DNA of 64,000 nt from Nostoc sp. CMAA1605 (GTDB taxonomy: Bacteria; Cyanobacteriota; Cyanobacteriia; Cyanobacteriales; Nostocaceae), in the NCBI RefSeq assembly GCF_021596505.1, contig NZ_PJIZ01000023.1, positions 24,780 to 88,779 of the forward strand, read 5' to 3'. Positions 9,444 to 18,096 of the stretch are shown one piece after another. A program made the position numbers and the translations under genes. A model generated the notes under the pieces. That model did no database searches, was not told where the DNA came from, and was given only the letters and a program-made list of their open reading frames with translations. The number at the start of each line of letters is the position of its first letter. Positions within the stretch are counted from its first letter, which is position 1.

Positions 9444-9896
9444 ATGCCCCAACTCCTAGAACAATCAATACAAATCAACGCCACAGCCACCTCAGTAGAA
9501 CGGTGCTTCACTGATTTAGAATTAATGCACCGATGGCTCAACCCTGTGCTGCGTTGTGAACCTGTAGGTGAAACTTGGAGTACAGAGGTAGGCTGCAAAA
9601 GCCGCTTTTTAATTCAAATTCCTATTATTCAACCCACCTTAAATAGTGTGGTGGTGGAGAGACAACCTGGCTTAGTAGTGTGGGAATTTCAGGGATTTTT
9701 TCAAGGACGCGATCGCTGGGAATGTCAACCGACACCATCAGGTACACTATTACTCAACCGCTTTGAATTCGAGATTCCCAACCCCATAGTCAATTGGGGA
9801 TTTAACACCTTCGCCGCCAAATGGACAAAAGAAGATATGCAATTACAGCTACGCCGCCTCAAACGAGTAGCAGAAGAAGCGCAAATGTTGTGTTAG
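9444..9896 (+). CDS. SRPBCC (START/polyketide cyclase-like) family protein
   Basis: A 150-residue protein with the helix-grip layout of the SRPBCC superfamily: LLEQSIQINATATSVERCFTD at the N-terminus and LNRFEFEIP plus a long C-terminal amphipathic helix (KWTKEDMQLQLRRLKRVAEEA). Members bind hydrophobic ligands; nothing here fixes the ligand. The start codon ATGCCCC lies in the tail of the CCAATGCCCC repeat tract, so the first two or three residues and the whole leader derive from, or merge with, repeat DNA. Confidence 0.72.
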   Translation: MPQLLEQSIQINATATSVERCFTDLELMHRWLNPVLRCEPVGETWSTEVGCKSRFLIQIPIIQPTLNSVVVERQPGLVVWEFQGFFQGRDRWECQPTPSGTLLLNRFEFEIPNPIVNWGFNTFAAKWTKEDMQLQLRRLKRVAEEAQMLC

Positions 9897-10000
9897 TAGG
9901 GTATGAGGGTGTAAGGGTGTAAGGGTGCAAGGGTGTGGGGTGTAGGGGAGGATAATTATATTCCTATTTTCCAATGCCCAATGCCCAATGCCCAATGCCC
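9897..10000. repeat. STRR tract between convergent genes
   Basis: Units GGGTGTAA (9899-9945) and CCCAATG (9965-10000) fill the gap between the SRPBCC gene and the oxygenase stop codon. Confidence 0.85.
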
Positions 10001-10597
10001 CTAATTTCTTCTCGCCACCCTAGACTCCACTATAAACTCTGGTATTTCTGAGAGTTCAGCCTCACTCAAACTATACTGTTCACAAACTAAACTCAGTCGA
10101 TTTCCAGGAGTTTTGACGGCGTTTACAGAATGGGTTAAGTCACCTTGAAAGTAAACTAAGCTATTCATTTGCGGCTTAATTTGTCCCAGTAGTCGTTTGT
10201 GGGACTTGAGTACCAATTCTCCCCCTTCCATATCCGGTGGTACGCGCACATAAAGGACGCTGACTACAGTAGGCGGTTCAACCGTTTTACAATAAGAACG
10301 CAAAGAGCGATCGATATGCGGATCAACACGAGAGCCTTCTTTGAGCAATAGAGGATTGAGGTAAAAAGCGTTACAGTCAGGACGGAGGGCTAAATCTAGG
10401 TAAGGCTTAAAGTAGGGAAATTGTGTCTCTACCTGTGGGATGTGGGATTTTTGAAACACCACAGAAAATCCTTTAGTACCCACAAAATCGCGGTTGAGGT
10501 TGTTGATAGAAAAGTAAGGACAAGCGTGAATTTCTCCCCAGAGATGTTTGAGATAGTCGCTAGGGAAGACGTTATCTTGTTTTTGACAGTATTTCAC
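10001..10597 (-). CDS. 2-oxoglutarate/Fe(II)-dependent oxygenase family protein
   Basis: A 198-residue protein with the prolyl-4-hydroxylase-like facial triad: HxD in DPHIDRS near residue 93, distal His in GDLTHSVNAV near 155 and the 2-oxoglutarate-binding Arg in PGNRLSLVCEQY about ten residues later. Such enzymes hydroxylate proteins or small molecules using iron, oxygen and 2-oxoglutarate. The substrate is unknown. It ends a minus-strand group with the DUF309 gene 6 bp upstream and ftrC overlapping that, so all three are probably one transcript. Confidence 0.8.
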   Translation of the reverse strand: MKYCQKQDNVFPSDYLKHLWGEIHACPYFSINNLNRDFVGTKGFSVVFQKSHIPQVETQFPYFKPYLDLALRPDCNAFYLNPLLLKEGSRVDPHIDRSLRSYCKTVEPPTVVSVLYVRVPPDMEGGELVLKSHKRLLGQIKPQMNSLVYFQGDLTHSVNAVKTPGNRLSLVCEQYSLSEAELSEIPEFIVESRVARRN

Positions 10598-10603
10598 CTT
10601 GCT

Positions 10604-10996
10604 TTAATCATTAGTCAGGATAATTTTGGGGATGGGTAAGGCGATATTTTCGTCAAGGTTATCATTATTATTGGGATTAACTGCGATCGCTTGTATGGCT
10701 TTTAATAAAATCGCGCTTTGACTCAGTAATTCATCGACATCAATCCCACCGTAAATAGATGGGTAACGTCTGAGGCGATTGCTACCCTCCCCTAATAAAA
10801 TAGCCGCACCCCGCCAGTTAAGATTTCCCATATGATAAAGAGCCACAGCGATTTGGAGAATACCTTGATAGAAGGTTTTTTCCGGTTCGGTGGCTTCAAT
10901 CCATAAAGCTTCTAGGGTGTCATGACAGGCGTAGAACTGTCCAGCGTTAAATTGTTCTACACCTTGCCAGTATTCTAAAGGCATGGTTTCACTCAT
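10604..10996 (-). CDS. DUF309 domain-containing protein
   Basis: A 130-residue protein with the DUF309 signature FNAGQFYACHDTLEALW near residues 15-31 and GxLQIAVALYHMGNLNWRGA-like helices after it. The family is helical, common in cyanobacteria and plastids, and has no assigned reaction. Its start overlaps the stop of ftrC by four bases and the oxygenase follows 6 bp later, indicating translational coupling. The C-terminal 30 residues are Asn-rich and less family-like. Confidence 0.85.
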   Translation of the reverse strand: MSETMPLEYWQGVEQFNAGQFYACHDTLEALWIEATEPEKTFYQGILQIAVALYHMGNLNWRGAAILLGEGSNRLRRYPSIYGGIDVDELLSQSAILLKAIQAIAVNPNNNDNLDENIALPIPKIILTND

Positions 10997-11358
10997 GCCA
11001 TGGTTTCTCGTACTTCTTTAATCGTTTCCAGAGAGATTTCTTGACTTTGTCCGGCAAACTCATTATCTGGTGTCAGGAATAACATACAATGACACTCTTT
11101 GCGTTCTCTCATTGGCACACAAGGACAGTTCCAATATGCAGCATTAACTTCAGCTTCTTTATCTTCGTAATGGCGACAGGGACACAAAGGAGAACCTAAA
11201 TCATCTTTATGTTTCGCTAACCCTTCAATCACCACCGCAGTCACCGAAGGTTCAGCACAAAAGAAAGTTCCTGTACGCTTGGCATATTGTTCTGAAAAGT
11301 GGCGCATGGCCTCTAAACTTTTATCGCTAGATGTTGTGTTCGCTTCAGATGAAATCAT
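10993..11358 (-). CDS. ftrC: Ferredoxin-thioredoxin reductase, catalytic subunit
   Basis: The likely start is the ATG at 11358 (MISSEANTT), giving 121 residues; the frame stays open further up to 11442, but that part reads through a repeat-bearing leader. Cysteines for the 4Fe-4S cluster and redox disulfide are present in FFCAEPSV, PLCPCRHY, NCPCVPM and ECHCMLF. The enzyme passes electrons from photosynthetic ferredoxin to thioredoxins, activating Calvin-cycle enzymes in the light. The variable subunit is not in this window. The overlap with DUF309 suggests co-expression with a redox-linked set. Confidence 0.95.
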   Translation of the reverse strand: MISSEANTTSSDKSLEAMRHFSEQYAKRTGTFFCAEPSVTAVVIEGLAKHKDDLGSPLCPCRHYEDKEAEVNAAYWNCPCVPMRERKECHCMLFLTPDNEFAGQSQEISLETIKEVRETMA

Positions 11359-11399
11359 TGGGATCGGCAGCTCATAATTTAAACATTTCTTTGCATTGT

Positions 11400-11640
11400 A
11401 CCGCAGGACTGGGGACTGGGGATTGGTGAAGGCAAAAGGCAAAAGTAAAAAGGCAAAAGGTAAAAGGTAAAAGAATATTTACTCTATTGCGAATTGCGTT
11501 AGCGTACCACTCCGTAGAAGCAAGCTACGCGGTAGCGTCTCGTAGAGAAGAGGGACGTTAGTCCATTGCGTTAGCGAAGCGGGGCGTTAGCCCATTGCGA
11601 ATTGCGAATTGGTTTTATACTTTTTATTTGTTCTGGGATT
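11400..11640. repeat. Mosaic of interspersed repeats
   Basis: GGCAAAAGGTAAAAG units (11425-11475) are followed by a mosaic of GCGTTAGCG, AAGCTACGCGGTAGCGTCTC and TTGCGAATTGCG modules (11490-11605). The same modules reappear at 17866-17925. There is no gene in the roughly 324 bp between the ftrC start and the next stop. Confidence 0.8.
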
Positions 11641-11682
11641 GAGGATGGGGTGAAAACTTCCCTGTTCCCTAATAACTAATCT

Positions 11683-11997
11683 TCACAAATCTAAAAAAGG
11701 GAAAAGTTGAAGTAACACTCCACGTATCCTTAATAAGAAGACTGTTTGTCGTAATTTACTGCTTAACTTGGGAGGGGGACTGACTCGCAGTTGTTCTTGT
11801 AGTTGTGCATATTCAACGGCTGTTAAGGGTTTCCCATCTATGGGCGATCGCGCTTCGATGATAATCTCTGTACGTAGTATTTCTTCGGGAATATCTTCTA
11901 CAGGTGGTAAAGCCATCACAGTCGCTCCTATTTGGCTCACTAACCACACCAAAATGCTACTAATGAGGCTAATCAAAAAAAACCTCATCCACTTCAT
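11683..11997 (-). CDS. Small membrane-anchored hypothetical protein
   Basis: Read from the ATG at 11997 (MKWMRFFLISLISS), about 104 residues; an in-frame ATG at 12027 is also possible. It has an N-terminal hydrophobic helix (about residues 5-28) and a soluble part with EDIPEEILRTEIIIEARSP and a KPLTAVEYAQLQEQL helix. I do not recognise a named family, but the composition is protein-like and the type is common in cyanobacteria. It is monocistronic between repeat tracts and a 400-bp spacer. Confidence 0.6.
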   Translation of the reverse strand: MKWMRFFLISLISSILVWLVSQIGATVMALPPVEDIPEEILRTEIIIEARSPIDGKPLTAVEYAQLQEQLRVSPPPKLSSKLRQTVFLLRIRGVLLQLFPFLDL

Positions 11998-12027
11998 GAA
12001 TTTGGCGTACTTTGAGGCTAACAGCAA

Positions 12028-12414
12028 GTTTTCAACTCTCTCTACAGATGGCGATCGCTTTTAATTTTCTAGTAAAAATACTTATTTGGGTGCAATAAAT
12101 ATAACTATAATACTTTGATTTAATTATAAATTAACAAATCACAATCCCTATAATTTTTAGGTCTTTCCGACTCAGGACTTAGTTTTGCTTTCTACGTGAT
12201 TTGGACACTGAAGTGATAAATTCAAAATCTTCATCAGTGTCCTTTACCTACTGCTCTACCAATAATAAACTACTGGCAAGGCTCTGATTGAGCTTTGAGC
12301 CGTTATGTGATGCAAAATGCAGCTATATCGATATTTTCACTTGTAACTAATGACCTCATTGAGTTTCATGAGGATTAGTTACAAACCTTTTTATAGAAGA
12401 ATCAAAACTATCTT
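12028..12414. other. Intergenic region without a gene
   Basis: AT-rich spacer with no ORF worth calling. The section 12340-12395 (ACTAATGACCTCATTGAG ... CATGAGGATTAGTTACA) forms a loose inverted repeat just downstream of the lipoprotein gene on the minus strand, which may serve as its terminator. Confidence 0.4.
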
Positions 12415-12642
12415 CTAGGGAGTGGTAGGAGCGGGGCTAGCAGCTGGGGTGGTAGCAGGGCTAGCAGCTGGGGTAGTAGCAGGGGTAGCAGGTGGGGTTG
12501 TACCTGAATCAGTAGGTTCAGCAGGGGTGGTAGTAGTAGTAGCAGGGGTAGTAGCATCGGGAGCAGGGGGATTTTCGCCACAAGCTCCTAAAAATCCAGC
12601 CAGACTCAACAGTAAAGCAAAACCAAAGATTTTTGTTTTCAT
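12415..12642 (-). CDS. Small Pro/Thr/Ala-rich lipoprotein
   Basis: A 75-residue precursor with a signal peptide (MKTKIFGFALLLSLAG) and lipobox LGAC at about residues 18-21. The mature part is almost only Pro, Ala and Thr, with tandem TTPAASPA units encoded by a GC-rich direct repeat (12425-12480). It is probably an outer-face, lipid-anchored spacer protein. The function is unknown and the repeat number is likely to vary between strains. Confidence 0.65.
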   Translation of the reverse strand: MKTKIFGFALLLSLAGFLGACGENPPAPDATTPATTTTTPAEPTDSGTTPPATPATTPAASPATTPAASPAPTTP

Positions 12643-13041
12643 AACTCCTCTTTCACCAATTGCGGCAATAAAACAATCTCGCCTGTTGAATACGATAACC
12701 TATTTTGCTGATTTTTTAAATTTTTTAAAGCTCTGCGAATGTATATTGAAAATCTATACTATGGGCGGAGTTTATTAGTTTTATTATGATGTGCGGGTCG
12801 TGCCAGAAACCGAAAATCTGTCAATTATCAGAATCTAGTAAATAGATCAGACATTATAGTATGCGATCGCCCTGCTGATAGCGTGGGGATAACACTTGAG
12901 TCGTTCAAACCAGTTTTTCGGTAAACTAACCTGATGGGCATCAATCCAAGTATTATTCGCATTTGTAACTAGAGGGTAAGTCTAACCTTAGCAAAAACGG
13001 ATAATCAGATTACAATACATTATTTCTTATCGTAAAAAGTT
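12643..13041. other. Divergent promoter region
   Basis: Spacer between the lipoprotein and the FtsL-like gene. No ORF or RNA gene was recognised; promoters for both directions must lie here. Confidence 0.4.
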
Positions 13042-13704
13042 ATGGCTGCTGTTCGTAAATCAGCTGTTTCTACAACTGGTAGTTGGTTTCGCCAAGGTTC
13101 TACGCCCAGACGCAGAAGGCGAAAATCGACAAGTTTGGGTTCTAGTGCTATCACCGAATCCTCTCCAGTAATCACTAAAACACAACGTCCTACCTCAAAA
13201 GGCTTGTCTCTGCCCTTAAATCCTCGACGAGAAAGTCCTCTTTCACCAGCATCCTCAACCCTCAAAAGTCCATCACACCCGAAATTAAGAAACACAAACT
13301 CAGAATCTCTCGACTTACCTGTAGTGCCTAACGCCCAAGTTATGCCCTTGTGGTTGTTAAGACTCAACTCGTTACATCGCCATTCCTCGATCATCGCTTT
13401 TTTACTGGTGAGTTCAGTTCTAGCTGTCTATGGGTGGACAGTTTACGCCCAGGAACTTTGGGGGCAAAATTACCGGAGGTTGCAAAACCTCCAACGCTAT
13501 GAACGACAAATGACAACTACTAACGCCACCCTCAAAAATAAAATGGCCGAGGAAGCAGAAAAATCAAGTACAGGGTTAGTATCGCCATCTCCGGCTAATA
13601 GCGTTTTCTTATCTACGACATCCCCACCAACCCCTCTAAAATCCCCAGACAAGAAACCAACTTCAGAAACAAAACAGCCTACTTCCTCCCCGATGGCATA
13701 TTGA
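13042..13704 (+). CDS. FtsL-like septum-associated membrane protein
   Basis: A 220-residue bitopic protein: a basic, Ser/Pro-rich cytoplasmic N-terminus of about 115 residues, one transmembrane helix at roughly 117-137 (IIAFLLVSSVLAVYGWTVYA), then a short coiled-coil-like stretch (YRRLQNLQRYERQMTTTNATLKNKM split over two heptad runs) and a disordered Pro/Ser tail. This topology and its place just before an FtsI-type penicillin-binding protein match FtsL of the divisome, although FtsL sequences are too divergent for a firm call. Its last codons overlap the possible TTG start of the next gene, suggesting one transcript. Confidence 0.65.
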   Translation: MAAVRKSAVSTTGSWFRQGSTPRRRRRKSTSLGSSAITESSPVITKTQRPTSKGLSLPLNPRRESPLSPASSTLKSPSHPKLRNTNSESLDLPVVPNAQVMPLWLLRLNSLHRHSSIIAFLLVSSVLAVYGWTVYAQELWGQNYRRLQNLQRYERQMTTTNATLKNKMAEEAEKSSTGLVSPSPANSVFLSTTSPPTPLKSPDKKPTSETKQPTSSPMAY

Positions 13705-13760
13705 TTTTCGGTCAACAATCAACACTCAACAGTCAACAGTCACCAGAAAAAATCAGGGTA

Positions 13761-15626
13761 ATGCCAAAATCACCAAGTCAATTAAAATTCAGAAAATTGC
13801 GTCAGCCTGCGGAATTTCCTGGACGGCAAAGGGTTAATCGAGAACGGAATCGGAACAACACAGTCCCCTCCATTCCAGAACAAACATCAAATCCTAAATC
13901 CAGATTATTGACTGTTTGGGGCATATTAATGGCCTGTGGATTAGGATTGGCTATCAATTTGTATAATCTGCAAATTATCCAGGGTAACAAGCTCACACAA
14001 AGAGCAAGAAACCAGCAAATGGTGAATTTGCGTCCTTATATGCCCCGTCGTTTAATTGTCGATCGCAATGATAATGTGTTAGCGGTTGACCGTCCTGTGT
14101 ATACTCTGTATGCCCATCCCAAGTTGTTTGACAAGTCCCAAGAAGCCATAGCGGAAAAATTATCTCCCCTCCTCGACAAAACTCCGGCTGATTTAGTCAA
14201 AATTTTTCAAAGCCGCAAAACGGGGATTACCCTTTCCTCAAGTTTGCCGGAAACCACAGCTGATCAAGTTACAGCCTTAAGGTTAAATGGTTTTGAGTTG
14301 ATCCCCAAATATTCCCGATATTATCCCCAAGGAGACTTACTGGCGGATATTGTGGGATATGTCAATGTTGACAGACTAGGTCAAGCTGGTGTGGAACTTT
14401 CTCAACAACAGTGGTTGGAACGTTCTGTGAAAACTGTGCGTTTAAGTCGGGCTGGAAATGGCGCATTAATGCCAGACTACGCGCCTGAAGGTTTTCTGAA
14501 TGCTGATGATTTACGGATGAAATTGACAATTGATAGCCGTCTGCAAAGGGCGGCTCGAACTGCACTGAAAGAGCAACTAGAAAAGTTTCAGGGTAAACGT
14601 GGGGCTGTCATTGTCATGGATGCTTTTGATGGCTCAATTTTAGCCCTGGTTTCTCAGCCTACTTATAACCCCAACGACTATTCTAAAGCCGATATTTCTC
14701 TATTTAAAAACTGGACAGTCTCGGATCTCTATGAGCCAGGATCAACATTTAAACCGTTAAATGTGGCGATCGCATTGGAAAATGGAGTCATCAAAGCCGA
14801 TGATACATTTAACGACCCTGGCGCAATTCAAGTAGGAAAATACACCATTAGAAATGCTGGTTTGAATGGTTACGGGCGCATTAATATTGCTCAAATTCTG
14901 CAAAACTCCAGCAACATCGGGATGGTGCAAATCATCCAAAGGTTAAAACCTTCGGTTTATTACAACTGGTTAGAACGCTTGGGTTTAGGACAAGCAGTCG
15001 ATACAGACTTACCCTCTGTAGCTACTAGTAAACTCAAAAATCAAGAAACATTTATTCGTTCACCTATCGAGTATGCAACCGCCTCTTTCGGTCAAGGTTT
15101 CTCCCTAACACCCTTACAGTTAGTCCAAATGCAAGGCGCGTTAGCTAATGGTGGAAAATTAGTCACGCCTCATATCGTACAAGGATTAGTTGATAGTAAA
15201 GGACAAGTTCACTACACACCTAATCGCCCAGCCCCACGCCAAATTTTCTCAGCAAGCACAGCACAAAAAGTTGTAGAAATGATGGAAACTGTGGTGACGG
15301 AAGGAACAGGAAAAGCTGCTCAAATTCCTGGTTATCGCATAGGTGGAAAAACAGGTACAGCCCAAAAAGCCAGTCCCAACGGTGGTTACATTCCTGGTGC
15401 GAGGATTACCAGTTTTATCGGCATTTTACCCGTGAATTCTCCCCGTTATGTAGTTTTAGCTGTAGTTGACGAACCCAAAGGTGCAAACGCTTACGGTTCA
15501 ACTGTTGCAGCCCCCATCGTCAAGTCCGTGATGGATGCTCTAATTCCTATTGAAAAGATTCCCCCCAGTCAAGATATTGACTCACAATCTAATACAGATA
15601 ATAAGAAACCAGCACCTAGAGATTAA
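13761..15626 (+). CDS. ftsI: Class B penicillin-binding protein, peptidoglycan transpeptidase (FtsI/PBP3 type)
   Basis: Read from the ATG at 13761 (MPKSPSQLKF), 621 residues; the frame opens at a TTG at 13701 through repeat-like DNA. One membrane helix at about 50-70 (LLTVWGILMACGLGLAIN) is followed by the dimerisation domain and the transpeptidase domain, with S328-xx-K331 in STFKP, the SSN motif at 383-385 and KTG at 530-532. It cross-links septal peptidoglycan in the periplasm during division. Placement next to an FtsL-like gene supports FtsI over an elongation-type PBP2. The acidic C-terminal tail is unusual only in being short and low-complexity. Confidence 0.92.
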   Translation: MPKSPSQLKFRKLRQPAEFPGRQRVNRERNRNNTVPSIPEQTSNPKSRLLTVWGILMACGLGLAINLYNLQIIQGNKLTQRARNQQMVNLRPYMPRRLIVDRNDNVLAVDRPVYTLYAHPKLFDKSQEAIAEKLSPLLDKTPADLVKIFQSRKTGITLSSSLPETTADQVTALRLNGFELIPKYSRYYPQGDLLADIVGYVNVDRLGQAGVELSQQQWLERSVKTVRLSRAGNGALMPDYAPEGFLNADDLRMKLTIDSRLQRAARTALKEQLEKFQGKRGAVIVMDAFDGSILALVSQPTYNPNDYSKADISLFKNWTVSDLYEPGSTFKPLNVAIALENGVIKADDTFNDPGAIQVGKYTIRNAGLNGYGRINIAQILQNSSNIGMVQIIQRLKPSVYYNWLERLGLGQAVDTDLPSVATSKLKNQETFIRSPIEYATASFGQGFSLTPLQLVQMQGALANGGKLVTPHIVQGLVDSKGQVHYTPNRPAPRQIFSASTAQKVVEMMETVVTEGTGKAAQIPGYRIGGKTGTAQKASPNGGYIPGARITSFIGILPVNSPRYVVLAVVDEPKGANAYGSTVAAPIVKSVMDALIPIEKIPPSQDIDSQSNTDNKKPAPRD

Positions 15627-15718
15627 AACATTGATCATTTATCAGGTTTATTGCGTGGATTGTGGATTGAATTCAATCTAAAATCCACAATCTAAAATTC
15701 CCAGTCCTCAGTCCCTTA

Positions 15719-16816
15719 CTAATAAGTTTTTCTAAGTGTATTCTCAATAGACCCTACACTGTGAAAAATATCTATTAATTCATGAGATTTTGTACGGCGG
15801 TTTTCTAACATTAACTGCAATGGTGTTAACAATTTCACATCAGGATCATCTCCTAGTGCAACTGTTGCCGCTTGCAGGATTTGTTGAGCATTATTAAATA
15901 TATCTTCGTGATCAAAACCTACTTTTGCTGATAGTTGATGTAGAGATGTGTCTGGCGTGATAGCTCTACCATTTAAGGAATCATCTAGTATTAAGCCTTT
16001 TAATAAGGCTAATAATGCGGCATAGATATTAAAATCATCACAAGTATCAAAGGCTTTAAACTCAATGCGTCCGACTTCGGCGGGTAAACGAGCTATTTTT
16101 GTGAGTGACGGCACACTTTTAATTAATTGTTCTGCTTCAGGTACAAATACTAAAGTAGCTGACCTTTTACCTGTTCTGATAAATGTCCTCACTGATAAAC
16201 CTTCCCAAAGTGTGCCGTTATAAAAAGGCGAACTATAACTAAAAGGCACAATATAAGGACTGTAATAAGTCAACTTTTTCCCAATATCAATTACTTGCGG
16301 AATAGATAAATCTGGGCAAGAAATATTTAAGTCAGGCCCGTATGAAACCATGTAAATATAAGCAGTTTGTTCATCAGGATAGGCTTGTAACTGCTGAATT
16401 TCATATTCATTTAATGGTGGGTTTGGTTCAAAAACCGTTTTGTAGGGATTAAAACTCGTTAAAACTGGTGAAAATCCAAATTGAGCAGCTACTTGAGATA
16501 GTAAATCAAAACTATTGGATAATTCTTGGATTACATCCCGAATACAGGAGTGTATTGTAGTTCTAATTTCAATCCCTTTGGAGGTACAGTCAATAACTTC
16601 GTCGGAATCAGCAAATCTTTCAAATCCTTCGATATACCATCTTTTTTTCCTAATACCAGCATCACCTACGCGCAATTGCAAATGGTCATCAGGATATATA
16701 GGTAGTTGATCTACAATTTGAGCGAAATCTGCAAATTTTGTACAGGTAAAATCTGCAAACTTTCCTTCTCTGTTGAGGAAAGCCACTTCATGTTCAATAC
16801 CAAAGAAAAAACTCAT
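15719..16816 (-). CDS. Glutamate-cysteine ligase family (GCS2-like) protein
   Basis: A 365-residue protein with GCS2-type features: GIEHEVAFL at the N-terminus (metal/ATP-binding strand), GIEIRTTI near residue 96, and RIEFKAFDTCDD near 262, like the conserved R-x-E-xR/K strand of carboxylate-amine ligases. It may ligate glutamate to a small amine or to cysteine in the cytosol. It does not look like the usual cyanobacterial GshA, so glutathione synthesis should not be assumed. It is a single-gene unit convergent with ftsI. Confidence 0.6.
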   Translation of the reverse strand: MSFFFGIEHEVAFLNREGKFADFTCTKFADFAQIVDQLPIYPDDHLQLRVGDAGIRKKRWYIEGFERFADSDEVIDCTSKGIEIRTTIHSCIRDVIQELSNSFDLLSQVAAQFGFSPVLTSFNPYKTVFEPNPPLNEYEIQQLQAYPDEQTAYIYMVSYGPDLNISCPDLSIPQVIDIGKKLTYYSPYIVPFSYSSPFYNGTLWEGLSVRTFIRTGKRSATLVFVPEAEQLIKSVPSLTKIARLPAEVGRIEFKAFDTCDDFNIYAALLALLKGLILDDSLNGRAITPDTSLHQLSAKVGFDHEDIFNNAQQILQAATVALGDDPDVKLLTPLQLMLENRRTKSHELIDIFHSVGSIENTLRKTY

Positions 16817-16946
16817 AGCAGTTAATAGGAAAAATTCTTAATAATCTCACCAGAATATAATACACCAAGCTAGTATGGTGGCGAGGTTTTTTAGGCGATC
16901 GCCATCTTCATGTTACTTTTGTTACATTCAATACCAGAGCTAATTA

Positions 16947-17861
16947 ATGAAAAACCTGAGACACAAGTTAGTTATCAAGATTTTGATTGTGGTGGCTTTA
17001 TTACTGATATCCCAGCAAGTCTTAGCACAGTCTTGGCGACCTGTTCGCGGTGGTATTACCTTTGGTATTAGTGGGATGTCAGTATTAAGCCAGAAAGATA
17101 ATGCTGTAGATTTCCTAATTGTTCATGACAACAAGCAGAAAAATCAAGGTCGTTTAGCAATTATTAGTATTCAAGGTCAGGAATCTCCAGTATATTTTCC
17201 TATAGATTGGCCAAATAATACTGAATTACCCCTAGATTTAGAAGCCTTAACATCTATTCCTGGTAAAAGCAACTTTCGGTTTATAGCTTTTAGCAGTGCT
17301 GGCAAGGGTTATGATATGCAATTAAATCCTACAGATAGAACTATCTCACTCATCAAAATATTTGAATTAACTAAAATTCCTCCAGACAGTAACTTTGAAG
17401 GATTTACATTACAAAACATCGACGATAAATTAATTGCAGTTTGGGCGCATCGAGGCGCAGATAAAGAACCAGCGATTATTTATTGGGGATTATTTGACTT
17501 AGTGAAATATCAAATTACCCCCATAGGTTCTGCACAGATAAAAGTACCATTTCCCACTAACAATGTCCGCCACATTTCTGATATTAAGGTAGATGCAGCC
17601 GGAATTGTTTACATTACATCTGCTAGTGACACAGGTGATGATGGCCCGTTTGAATCTGCTGTTTATGTTGCTGGCTATTTGGGTTTATCTGGTGACAAAA
17701 TCACCTGGAAACAAAACCCACAGCTATTTCCTCTCCACCGTTTTAACTATCACAAAATTGAAGCTCTGGAACTAGTTCCTGGTGCAAATGGTGGCTTAGT
17801 TGTGGGTACAGATGATGAAAATTTGGGTGGTTATATTTACACTTTGGGACAAGATAATTAA
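16947..17861 (+). CDS. Secreted hypothetical protein, possibly beta-propeller-like
   Basis: A 304-residue precursor with a clear signal peptide (IKILIVVALLLISQQVLAQ, cleavage near residue 28). The mature part is rich in beta-strand-like segments with Gly/Asp turns (FRFIAFSSAGKGYDM, DIKVDAAGIVYITSASDTGDDG), which resembles extracellular propeller or esterase-like phytase folds. I cannot assign a family. It is probably exported to the periplasm and is monocistronic, followed by a repeat mosaic. Confidence 0.65.
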   Translation: MKNLRHKLVIKILIVVALLLISQQVLAQSWRPVRGGITFGISGMSVLSQKDNAVDFLIVHDNKQKNQGRLAIISIQGQESPVYFPIDWPNNTELPLDLEALTSIPGKSNFRFIAFSSAGKGYDMQLNPTDRTISLIKIFELTKIPPDSNFEGFTLQNIDDKLIAVWAHRGADKEPAIIYWGLFDLVKYQITPIGSAQIKVPFPTNNVRHISDIKVDAAGIVYITSASDTGDDGPFESAVYVAGYLGLSGDKITWKQNPQLFPLHRFNYHKIEALELVPGANGGLVVGTDDENLGGYIYTLGQDN

Positions 17862-18094
17862 CCCAGTTCGCAATTCGCAATGGACTAACGTCCCGCTACG
17901 CTAACGCAATTCGCAATTTGATTTTTCCGTGTTGTAACGGGGATTTCAACCCCGCCACAACACTTGCGGCTTGATAGAAGCCGGGGACTTAAAACCCCTA
18001 AATTTTGTTAATAGGGCATTGGGCATTGGGAATGGGTAAAATTTTATTTTCTTCCCTTACACCCCCACACCCTTACACCCCTACACCCTTAATT
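17862..18094. repeat. Repeat mosaic with hairpins between convergent genes
   Basis: It contains the TTCGCAATGGACTAACGTCC module (17870-17925, shared with 11490-11600), a nested hairpin GTTGT-aa-CGGGG-loop-CCCCG-cc-ACAAC at 17931-17961, a second GC-rich part to 18000, and CCCTTACA units to 18092. It probably also ends transcription from both sides. Confidence 0.75.
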
Positions 18095-18096
18095 AA

